Of a stretch of DNA of 64,000 nt, positions 51,337-60,555 are shown piece by piece (within the stretch, counting starts at the first letter, position 1; each line of letters begins with the position of its first letter). Made by a program: the position numbers and the translations under genes. Origin of the DNA: Pyronema omphalodes (Eukaryota; Ascomycota; Pezizomycetes; Pezizales; Pyronemataceae); contig JAJJXM010000057.1 in the NCBI GenBank assembly GCA_024516155.1, positions 124,001 through 188,000 on the forward strand, given 5' to 3'. The notes under the pieces are model-generated. The model was not told the origin of the DNA, ran no database searches, and saw only the letters and a program-made list of their open reading frames with translations.

Positions 51337-52330
51337 TGCATATTCGTGGTATGCCGTGTATGCCGTGTATGCCGTATAGTTCGTGGTGCTCCGTAGTGCT
51401 CCGTATGCTCGGTGGTGCTCCGTATGCTCCGTGTAGTTCGTGGTGCACCGTGTGCTCTGTGCTCGGTGGTGCTCGGTATGCTCCTATGCTCCGTGGATTC
51501 CGTATATCCCGTGTGCTCCGTGGTGCTGTATGCTCCGTGTAGTTCGTAGATTCCGTATATCCCGTGTGCTCCTTATGCTCCGTGGTGCTGTATAGTTTGT
51601 GGTGCTCCGTATAGTTCGTAGATTCCGTATCCCGTGTGCGATATATCCCGTAAACCCGATGCGAGTTTCTTCAGCTTCTACTCCTAATTCCGATTCCACT
51701 GTCGTTTCCGTTGTCGTCGGCGTTATCAAACAATCAAACTATAGTCGTCGATTGCTGATTGCTGATTGCTGGTGTCGTTGATTGTGTAGACTATGTAGAA
51801 TTACATCGCGAGATTCCGATCGGGTCGACGACGGCGCGGCGGCGCGTAAAAGCCGATAACGTCATTAGCAATGGCAGCAAGAGTGGCTTGTGGTGGCAAA
51901 TTATGGCGTCAGATGGTAGTGGGGCTAAACCTTATGTGGGGTAAGATTTGGGGGGGATTCAAGGCGAGTGCTTTACCTGTACTAAAGGCAGGCAGGAACA
52001 GATTCGATTTTAAAATCTGGTTGACGGAGTTTTGCGTCTGATTTTTGTCTATGGGCTTTTGAACACCCTGGGGACTCTGTCACCCGCGGACGCGTCCGGG
52101 TTCACGGTTCAACATTCACATGCTCGTCATCACTCGCGTAACCACATTGCAAAGGAGATATAGACTTTTTCTTCTACTCTATAGTACACCTCTGAATTAA
52201 CGCAGAAAAGAAAATATCCATGTCTCATCTTTTTATCTTCTTGGTATCAACCGTCAATGGACACTGAGACTATCCCATTGCCCAAGTAACATACAAAATT
52301 GGATTACAGGTTGTTTTTTGAATATATAAC
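51337..52330. other. Spacer with CCGT-type minisatellite
   Basis: 51340-51640 is built of shuffled short units (TGCTCCGTGGTGCTC, CGTATAGTTCGTAG, ATTCCGTATATCCCGTGTG) immediately 5' of the J-protein start. The rest (51.65-52.33 kb) is unremarkable. No gene supported. Confidence 0.55.
51340..51640. repeat. Compound minisatellite upstream of J-protein start
   Basis: Interleaved copies of GGTGCTCCGTATG, TAGTTCGTAGATTCCG and TATCCCGTGTGCTCCG units, about 300 bases in total. They give long frames on both strands with repeated His/Gly or Ile/Arg text, which I treat as artefacts. Confidence 0.7.
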
Positions 52331-53528
52331 TTACGACTCGAAGACGAAGTTAAGTCCGACCTGGTATATTAATTAGCATTCATCCAAATCCACAGCAACT
52401 GATGCTACATACCTTGTGGGCGGGCTCTCCAAGGCGCTGAGTGTCAATGGAAGCACCGAGTCCGAGAGTGACACCGGGGCGGAGGAGCTGGGAGTAGGCA
52501 AGGGCAGCAATTCCCTCGTTGTTGATCTTGGCCTTGACGAAGGCGTTGTTGTCGAGCTTGTACTTGGAGGCAATCTCGAGTCCGACGGCGTTGTTGCCGG
52601 ACTTGGCGTCCCAGGTAGCCTTAGCACCGGCCTCAACCTGAGCGTTCACGCGGTGGTAGTAGGAGGTAGCGAAGGTAGAGAGGTTGTTGGTGGCAGTGAC
52701 GGCAGCGGTGTACTCAGCAACGGAGTATCCAACGGCAGCGGAGTACTTGGTGATCTTTCCTCCGTTGACATCGTATCCAACCTCAGCTCCGGCAAGGAAG
52801 CCATCGTGTCCAATAACGGCATCTCCGTTGAAGGAAGGTCCCTTCAAGAGGTCGAAGAAAGCACGAGCGTGGAAAAGGGGCTGGCGGAAGTGAAGGTTGA
52901 GCTTAGCACCCTTGCCCTTGGTGGCAGGAAGGAACTGAGTGATGACCTCAGCCTTGAGTCCGTTGGCGATGGTGTTGTCGAGCTCGATCTTGGTGTCGAG
53001 GGCGTTGAAGGTGGTCCATGCCTGGGTGAGGGTGAGTCCTGCAAGGTGTTAGATCGCGTAATTGGCACGGGCCTCGATGGCGGGGGCGGGGCGGGCGGGG
53101 TTTCGCATACCAGAGGGCTTGTCGGTGTACTTGGCCTCAATCTGTTGCGTTGTCAATTTCCCCTCTTTACGATGAAGATACTTGGAATGTCCGTACCTGT
53201 CCAGCGATGGCACCAGACTTGTTGTCGCTCTTTCCCTTAAGGTTGAAAGCAACACCGTTGGGGGCCTTGGTCTTGACCTCAAGGTTGGCTGCGCGATCCG
53301 TTAATTTGATGCTCGAATCTCCAAATTTGAATTTGTAGGAACAGGATGGATACGAACCAGCGGCGGTGTGGTAGAAGTCCTTGTTCAACAACTATCCCAA
53401 CAAAAATCCATCAGCACGGCACAGAAACAAGATGGCAACGGTGTTGCTATGCTGCGAAACAGAAATGATGATGGTGTACTTACGTCGTTGGAGGACTTGG
53501 AGATGTCAGCGAAAGCAGGAGGGGCCAT
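52331..53528 (-). CDS. por1: Mitochondrial outer-membrane porin (VDAC)
   Basis: Voltage-dependent anion channel, the 19-strand beta-barrel for metabolite passage through the outer mitochondrial membrane. Six exons: 53528-53484, 53391-53358, 53288-53197, 53141-53111, 53038-52413 and 52360-52331 (285 residues, the family's usual length). The N-terminal helix is MAPPAFADISKSSND and continues LLNKDFYHTAA; later landmarks are YTDKPSGLTLTQAW, the eukaryotic porin signature region around LKIASKY-like strands (GLEIASKYKLDNN), and the C-terminal strand KVGLNFVFES. Exons 2, 4 and 6 are only 34, 31 and 30 bases. The 69-base second intron is stop-free and divisible by three, but translating it would insert 23 residues absent from the family, so I splice it. 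Confidence 0.95.
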
Positions 53529-54366
53529 TTTTGCGATTGTAGGAGGTTGGAATGTGAGGACTGGAGCTCAGGATGCAGATGGAGGGGAGATATGTAGATG
53601 GAGTTGGAGATGTGATGGCCGAACGCCCGAACCCGAGCCGCTTACGGAACACGTCAAGGGCTCAGGGTTTACGCTCAGCAAAATCTTCATATTTTGGCCT
53701 TAGCAGGGGCTAGTATCAGTTCCAAGAATTTAAGTTGACCCCGCGCGCCGAAATGAATGTGAATTTACAACATTTCTTACATTCGAGATGTTTCTGTAAA
53801 ACATGCGATTCCCATCACTCGCACTCGGTTAAATGGCGTATCGGCGAATTACGGAACAAGCGCCTACGATGCATCACAGCTTGGTCTTGGTGTATGTGTT
53901 CGAGCTCGACCACATTACGACAGTCTGATCTTGATTTATTCAAGCTCGACAGCCTCACAACAGCCACAAAACTAATTACTCGTTTTTGTGATTAAATAAA
54001 ACGTATAAACAATACTATAAACAGCAAATACAAATACTCCAATTCCTCCAAATAGCCTCATTAAAAAGAAAACAATACACCGTTGCTTCATCCACCTGGA
54101 TCTCAAAAACAAATTCTAAAGGATTGGTATGTACGCGTACAAAAAAGCAAGATACAGGAGCTCCATCGTGATGTCATTTCTCCACATGTACACAAGTCAC
54201 CCCAACATAATTTAGGGGGTCCGCCAGTAGATGTTAAGGCCCAACAACACGATGGATATGAACACCGCTAAATAGACGCCGACAGCTAATGGAGTGCGCA
54301 ATATTGACCAATGACGCGCAGAAAGTGAATGCGGGGTAAAGGTGTGCATGATCCCACCAATGAGAC
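53529..54366. other. Intergenic, porin promoter side
   Basis: No gene supported. The proximal 150 bases are the porin leader, and the remainder is the 3' flank of the cell-surface gene on the same strand. Confidence 0.5.
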
Positions 54367-55161
54367 TTAGAAGTTGGAGGACATGTTGACCTGTCCAGGT
54401 GGCTTGTGGTATTGGTCAAGATTACTTTGAAACATGTTAGAATTAGCGTTGGCTCCGGGTGGGACAGCCATTGGTGGTTGACTGATCAGGTCCGCCTCAT
54501 CGACAAGCTTCTCGTTTCTCTTTGCCCTCAATCTCCACAAAAAGATCGCAAGCCCTCCGAGGATAATTGCACCACCGACACCAACGACGACTCCGATGAC
54601 GATGTTCTTTTGAGAAGTACTTAGTCCACCCCCTCCAGAGTTACTGTCGGCGTTACTAGACAGCGACGTCGGGGTAACCATTTCAACAGAAGAGCTGGTT
54701 GCAGTTACTACGGAGTCCTGGTTGTTAACTCTGGTAGTATATGTCATAGTGACAATCTTTGTCGTGGGGGTCAACTTTTGGGTCGTGGTCGTAGGTGTGG
54801 GCTTGTCGCTGGTGGCAGTTGGAGTCGGAGTAGGCTGATCCTGCGACGTCGTGGGCTTAGGTCCATCGGTGGTGGGAGTAGAAGTCGTAGACGGAGTCGT
54901 GGTAGGTGGGGGATTGGAAGTCGGTTTAGTAGTTGGAGTTGTGCTCGAAGGAGGAGGAGGAGGAGCACTTGTAGATGGAGCTTTCGAAGACTCGGAAGTC
55001 GTCTGAGCAGTTCCGTTGTCGTTTTGTCGCCGCTCCAAAACGAGCTCAGGAACCGCGGACAATTCCATATCATCAACTACATTACTTGCCAAAGTGCTAC
55101 TGATGCACAGGCACAAGACTGCCAAAGTCCCAAGCAAGACGAGTTGGCGTGATATCCTCAT
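54367..55161 (-). CDS. Single-pass Ser/Thr-rich cell-surface protein (MID2/SKG6-type layout)
   Basis: Single exon of 264 residues. Signal peptide about 1-25 (LVLLGTLAVLCLCISSTLAS), then a Kex2-like ERR site (about 45). A Thr/Pro/Ser mucin-like ectodomain spans about 55-180, likely O-glycosylated, with a few N-glycosylation sequons (NGT). One membrane helix at about 186-211 (NIVIGVVVGVGGAIILGG) is followed by basic RLRAKRNEK and a 50-residue tail. This is the layout of fungal wall-stress sensors (MID2, WSC-like without the WSC domain) and of many small surface proteins; there is no cysteine-rich domain. A sensor role is inference. Confidence 0.75.
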   Translation of the reverse strand: MRISRQLVLLGTLAVLCLCISSTLASNVVDDMELSAVPELVLERRQNDNGTAQTTSESSKAPSTSAPPPPPSSTTPTTKPTSNPPPTTTPSTTSTPTTDGPKPTTSQDQPTPTPTATSDKPTPTTTTQKLTPTTKIVTMTYTTRVNNQDSVVTATSSSVEMVTPTSLSSNADSNSGGGGLSTSQKNIVIGVVVGVGGAIILGGLAIFLWRLRAKRNEKLVDEADLISQPPMAVPPGANANSNMFQSNLDQYHKPPGQVNMSSNF

Positions 55162-56518
55162 AGCGATCGTTTACAAGAAGTTGTTGCTGAACCGGGTTAT
55201 GATATGCACCGGATAGTTTGCCGGGAAGCCGCCTTGCCTACTCTTCGAAGGAGGGAGAGAACGTGCGGTAAACGAGCGACGAAATAAGAGCGCGGATGAT
55301 TTGACGATCCTCGTGCCAATAATATCAGATGAGCGAGTGGGTAGTTGACGATGAGGCGCGATGCTGTGTCGTATGTATCTGTGGTATGGATATGGGGATA
55401 TGTATGGATGGTGTTGTTTGTCGCTGACTGAGAAGGAATGAAAGTGGAGGCTGTGTTCAAGATTCTGGACGAGTGTGGATGAATGATGGGGAGAACTACT
55501 GTCTGTCTCGTGCAGGCAGTGTGACCTCGGGGTATACTATCCAACAGCAAGGGTCCAACTTCAACTATGCTTCTACGGTTTCCGGCAACTTGTGTATCCT
55601 TTTCAACATCCTGGTCATCTCCAATAGAAATGTTTCTCCGGCTTCCGCGGCGACCATCAGCGCGTAGATTTAGCCTTTATTATGCATGTTGAGTAAATGG
55701 CTGTGGTGGTTGGGAGGGGGGGGGGGGGGTGGTGGGTGGTTTAATTCTTTTCCATTCTGTTCGATGGTGATGTTGTTCAAGATGAAGGGTTTTACGGGGG
55801 GGTTTTTTGGGGGAGGGGTTTGTAGTCTTATGCTCAGGGTCCATGCATTTTCCATTTACCATTGGCCGGCAATCGATCTTCGTTCTAGTGCAATTCACTG
55901 GCGGATGGGTTGTTCTATTTTTTTTCTTTCTTTTGGTTGTCATGCTGTCTGCAGGTGCTTGTCTGCCTGCCTGGCCTGGCTGGCTGGCTGGCTGACCGTT
56001 GCTTGTTGCTTGTTGCTTGTTGCTGCTGCTTGCTGCTTCCTGCTGGCTTCTGCTGCTGCTGCTGCTGCTGCTGGGTCCGCCGCCGCCGCCGTCGCCGAGC
56101 TTGATCGGGTCCGGCTGGCTGGTTTAGAGAAAATCTATTTGTGGCGATTCATGTATTCTTGCCCTTCCATTCCCCTGCCCTTTGCTGCTGCTGACCTGCC
56201 TGCCTGCTTATTCCGTACCCCCCCCCCCCCCCCCCCATCCGCCCTGCTTTCTCCGTATCCTTCCGCCAAGAATACGCGTCTCTGTCATCATCCCGAGCAA
56301 GTTTTCTTTCTTGACGCAGGTGACAGTGGTGATACATATGGAAGTACTGATAGGGTATGTATCGCAAAGAATTATACACTTCAGCTTCCGAACCCTTGTG
56401 AAAAAGATAACCCTCATTCTTACATAACCAACCTCCCCTCCCGAGCACTTTCCAATTGCCTTTATTTATTCCAAACTGTCAAAAAAGTTCCACCCAACAA
56501 CCATAATCTCCGACGACT
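55162..56518. other. Spacer, divergent promoters, triplet repeats
   Basis: Between two divergently transcribed genes. Contains poly-G 55716-55729, a CTG/GCC triplet region (about 56010-56100) and poly-C 56218-56236. The plus-strand frame 55686-56597 (303 codons) reads through these repeats as Gly, Leu/Ala/Cys and Pro runs, and I do not call it a gene. Confidence 0.6.
56010..56100. repeat. CTG/GCC triplet repeats
   Basis: TGCTTGTTGCTTGTTGCTGC, then CTGCTGCTGCTGCTGCTGG and CCGCCGCCGCCGTCGCCG, about 90 bases in the 5' region of the PQ-loop gene. Confidence 0.75.
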
Positions 56519-58474
56519 ATGGTTGGTCTTTTTGCTAGGTCTACGTTGGCCCTGTCGTCGTCGTCATTGGGAACAGCAAACGCCGGCTCGGAGTTGACAG
56601 TTTCGGAAGCTCTCTCAGGAATCGCCGGCTCGATATCCCTCGTCTCCTGGATTGTTTTACTAGTATGTAACCACCAATTAAACTTTTTTCCAGACAAAGT
56701 TCCTCAGGATGGCCGCGTTACCCGATGAAACACGGGATTGACAAAAACGTTTGTTCAAGTTTCACCAAGTTCTGGCTAACCATAACAATTGTAACAGTTA
56801 CCGCAACTCATAGAAAACTACAAAAATGGTCGAGCCGATGCCCTATCTCTCGCCTTCATCGCTGCTTGGTTTCTTGGAGATGTCGCGAACCTAATAGGTA
56901 CGTTTACTAGGGGAGAGAGCTTTGTGGTCATGGTGTATGGTGTATATCATGCACCTGCATTGGTGGCCGCTGCAACCACGGAAGCAAGGTCGAAGCGTGG
57001 AGAACTTTATTTTCCTTCCGTTTGTCATACAGTACGCAGAATACGTCACGATTATTACACTTGAACCTCCGGTGTCTCAGTAGCCCCTCACAGCTCGGAG
57101 TAACTATGATGCATCCCCGCCTTCAGTTTTGTGGTAGCTTGAAGATTGAAGAGCTATGACGATGACGATGATGATGTGCTCGGCTCTTCTTTGACGAGGT
57201 ATTGGGTGTATTCTCGAATTATGACAAGAGCATTACATTACATACATACCTTCCGAACATACCAACCCCCATCACCTTTCCTTTCCCCACAAACTACATT
57301 CCCAAGCTTCACAAGCTATTCATAACAAACATCACAATGTTTATACTAACCCATGACAAACCACAGGCGCAATCTGGGGAAACCTCCTCCCAACCGTCAT
57401 CGCAATCGCCATCTACTTTTGTTTCTCCGACATGTTACTCCTCGGTCAATGTCTCTACTACAACTCCCTAACCTCCAAAGAAAACTCCGCCTCCCCTTCT
57501 TCCAGCCCTATCGACACCCCCCAAATCACCATCCGTCGTCCAACCCAAGATCTCAGCTCCGAGCAAGATCCTTTAATACCCGACTATGAACGTCGGCGCA
57601 ACTCCGCGGCTTCCCGTCGCTCTTCCATCATTCTAGAACGGCAGAGAAAAGACTCCCTTTCCCTAGCTTTAAAAGATACAACAAATACCAAGCTTTCACC
57701 AGCTACGAAAGAGGTCTTAAGTATCCTGGGAGTTATTGCAGCTGGAACTGTAGGCTGGGCGTTGGCGTATTATTCTGGGGCTTGGAGTGTGAAAGATGAT
57801 CCAGAAAGTGGAAGGGAAATGCCAATGGGTGCCAAGTTATTGGGGTATTTGTCTGCTGTGCTTTATTTGGCTGCGAGGGTGCCGCAGATTGTTAAGAATG
57901 CGAGGGAGAGGAGTTGTGAGGGTATGTATTGTGTATTATGCAGAAGAGCAGAAGAGTTGGAGTGTTGAGATATAATAATGGCTAACAATACCAACAGGTC
58001 TTTCAAGATTATTCTTCCTCCTTTCATTATTAGGAAACATCACATACGGAGCGGGGATCTTACTTCATTCTTCAGAGAAAGAATATGTTATGGATAACTT
58101 ACCATGGTTGATGGGGAGTTTGGGAACTATGGCGGAGGATATTATTGTAAGTTCTCGTCGATCTTGTTTCTCTCTCTTTTTTTCTTTTTTTTTTTTTTTT
58201 GATTATTATTATTATTCCGTTGTTATTATTATTGTTATTCCTCTGTTGTTACCGGCTGTTCCCTGTGATTTCATTAATCATCATCATTGTCTTTTTTGGA
58301 TTCATAAAGACTAATAAATATCCTCTATAGATCTTCATACAATTCCGGATTTATTCTAAACATAACCAACAAAACCAACAAAACCATAACCACCATAACC
58401 AACAAAACCATAACCAGCATAACCACCATAACCACGACCACGACCATAGAATCCTTCAGGAATATGAGGCGTAG
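56519..58474 (+). CDS. PQ-loop vacuolar amino-acid transporter (Ypq/stm1 family)
   Basis: Seven-helix lysosome/vacuole transporter of cationic amino acids. Exons 56519-56662, 56798-56897, 57367-57921, 57998-58146 and 58331-58474 give 363 residues; all phases agree. The first PQ motif is LLPQLIENYKNGRADALS (about 47-65), followed by AAWFLGDVANLIGAIWGN; the second is AARVPQIVKNARERSCEG (about 247-265), followed by LFFLLSLLGNITYG. Between the halves a Ser-rich cytosolic loop of about 90 residues (ERRRNSAASRRSS) could be phosphorylated. The second intron is 469 bases. Oddity: the C-terminal tail (about 320-355) is an Asn/His/Gln tract (HNQQNQQNHNHHNQQN), coded by a CAACAA/CATAAC microsatellite. 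Confidence 0.93.
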
Positions 58475-58635
58475 AATCATAGAATCAGTAGTACTGTTTT
58501 TTTTAGAAGGGGTTGGTACAAGTAAACTTATTGGCTTATGGTTGAGAGAAAGGGAGATGGATTGGTTGCTGGGTTGCGGTATGTATGAAAGGGGTTTGCA
58601 TTGAGGGGGGCGGGTTGGAATTGTGGAATGGTGGA

Positions 58636-58890
58636 AAGGTAGAAGGTAGAGGGGTAGAAGGTAGAGGGGTAGAAGGGTAGAGGGCTAGAGGTAGAGGGTA
58701 GAGGGTAGAGGGGTAGAAGGTAGAGGGTAGAGGGTAGAGGGTAGAGGGCTAGATGTAGAGGGGTATAGCAAGAGCTGATGAGTAGAAGGGTAGAGGGGTA
58801 GAAAGTTATAAAAGTAAAAGGCTACAAGGCTAGAAGGCTCGAGTGGTTAAAAGGCATAAGGGATAGAGAGCTGAAGGGTAGAGGGGTAAA
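58636..58890. repeat. GTAGAGGG/GTAGAAGG minisatellite
   Basis: About 250 bases of imperfect 8-16-base units (GTAGAAGGTAGAGGGGTAG), decaying to the right into AGAAGGCTAGAAGG-type copies. It lies 3' of the PQ-loop gene. Confidence 0.8.
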
Positions 58891-59403
58891 GAGCTGAAGG
58901 CTAGAAGAACCGAAAGGTTAGAAAAGTTTTTTTTTTTTTGGATTGGAAAAGTAGCAAAAGCGGCGAAAAGAAGTAAAGTAGTAAAGTAGCAAAAGTAGTA
59001 AAGTAGTAAAGTAGTAAAGTAGCGTATATATATGAATAGAAATTTTTTTTTATGATCTGATTTGATTTGATTTGATTTGTATGGTTTTGATAGTTTTGGT
59101 GGTGATGGAAGAATGGAAGAATGGAAGAATGGAATTATGGAATCGTGGAATCGTGGAAACAAAATATTGGGTTTGATGGCTGATGGCTGATGGCTGATGG
59201 CTGATTTGATATGTGGTATATGGTATCCATAGACAAGATATTGATATTGATATTGATTCAAGATTGATTCAAGATTGATTCAAGATTGATTCAAGAAAAA
59301 GACAAAGGAAAAGGAAAAGGAAAAAATATATTCTCTACTGATTTAGCGGAACTGGAACTGGAACTGGAGAACTATTACTTCAATATTATAGTTTTATAGT
59401 TAG

Positions 59404-59690
59404 TTTTACAGTTAGTTCTACAGTTAGTTCTACAGTTAGTTCTACAGTTAGTTCTACAGTTAGTTCTACAGTTCTACAGTTCTACAGTTCTACAGTTCTA
59501 CAGTTCTACAGTTCTACAGTCCTACAGTTCTACAGTTCTACAGTTCTACAGTTCTACAGTTCTACAGTTCTACAGTTCTACAGTTCTACAGTTCTACAGT
59601 TCTACAGTTCTACAGTTCTACAGTTCTACAGTTCTACAGTTCTACAGTTCTACAGTTCTACAGTTCTACAGTTCTACAATTCTACAATTC
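59404..59690. repeat. Paired 12-bp and 8-bp tandem arrays
   Basis: 59404-59465 holds about five copies of AGTTAGTTCTAC; the unit then shortens to TTCTACAG, repeated about 27 times to 59680 with a single variant (CCTACAG near 59520). The 8-bp unit is the 12-bp unit without the AGTT block, so one arose from the other. Confidence 0.9.
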
Positions 59691-60555
59691 CGCATTTTTT
59701 TACATTACATAACAATATAACAAAGACTCCAGCACAACAAAAACCTCCACACTACGTCCAACATATACAAAATTTTACCTTATCCCTCCCTATTACCTAC
59801 TCTTCCTTTCCTTATCTATATCCATATCCTCTTCCATATCCATATCCATATCTATATCCATCTATATCCTTGTATGTACCTACTACCCAGCATCATACCC
59901 AGGGACCAGCAGCGTAGCTTACGTTGCGACTTGCCGTCCCTAACACCTATCTAAAATTAGCGCCGAAACACATCCCTCCCTTCCTCCCTCCCTTCCTCGT
60001 CTGGTTCTGGTCCTGGCTTTGGCTTTGGATTTCTCATCCCGCTGCCATAGCAGACATAGCAAGCACGGAACTCGCCTCGCCTCGCGTCTTTCACTTTTTA
60101 CACACACACCTTTTACTTTTACTTTCACCATATCTAAGTCTCGACGGATTGACAGTTTAAGGACCTTGAATACATACCGCAACGCAACGTAACGCAGCAG
60201 TCTACACGCAGCAGTGCAGCAACCTACGAAACGGAAGGAAACGGAAGGAAACGCAGTACAGAATATAGAAGCTGAGCTTCTTTCTGGAATACGGAATACG
60301 GAATAAAATATACAGATATACATACAGATATTGATTGATTGGGGGTCGGATATAGACGCACCACACTACACACCACACCATACACCACACACCATACAAC
60401 ACACCACACAGCTTCACGGCTTCACGGCTTCGTTTCCATAGCTGCAGTTACAGTTACAGTTACAGTTACAGTTGCAGTTACAGTTGAACTACAGGAACCA
60501 CAGGAACCACAGGAACTACGGAAACTACTAGAAGTAACTCTTGATGGGTACAGAT

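Larger units (their letters stand above)
58475..60555. other. Minisatellite-rich spacer
   Basis: Holds a GTAGAGGG-type array (58636-58890), GTAAAGTA repeats (58970-59030), GAATGGAA and TGATGGC units (59105-59205), GATTGATTCAA repeats (59254-59300), the 12-bp and 8-bp arrays at 59404-59690, ATATCC units (59812-59870), and ACACCACA units (60360-60412). TTACAG repeats (60440-60485) lie just before the presumed first exon of RUD3. No gene supported. Confidence 0.65.

Noticed and set aside
52416..53240. 274-codon open frame on the plus strand
   Set aside because: It is antisense to the well-supported porin exons; codon bias in GC-rich coding DNA leaves the opposite strand open.
55686..56597. 303-codon plus-strand frame before the PQ-loop gene
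   Set aside because: It consists of Gly, Leu/Ala/Cys and Pro runs made by poly-G, CTG/GCC and poly-C tracts and has no domain; it overlaps the start of the real gene in another frame.
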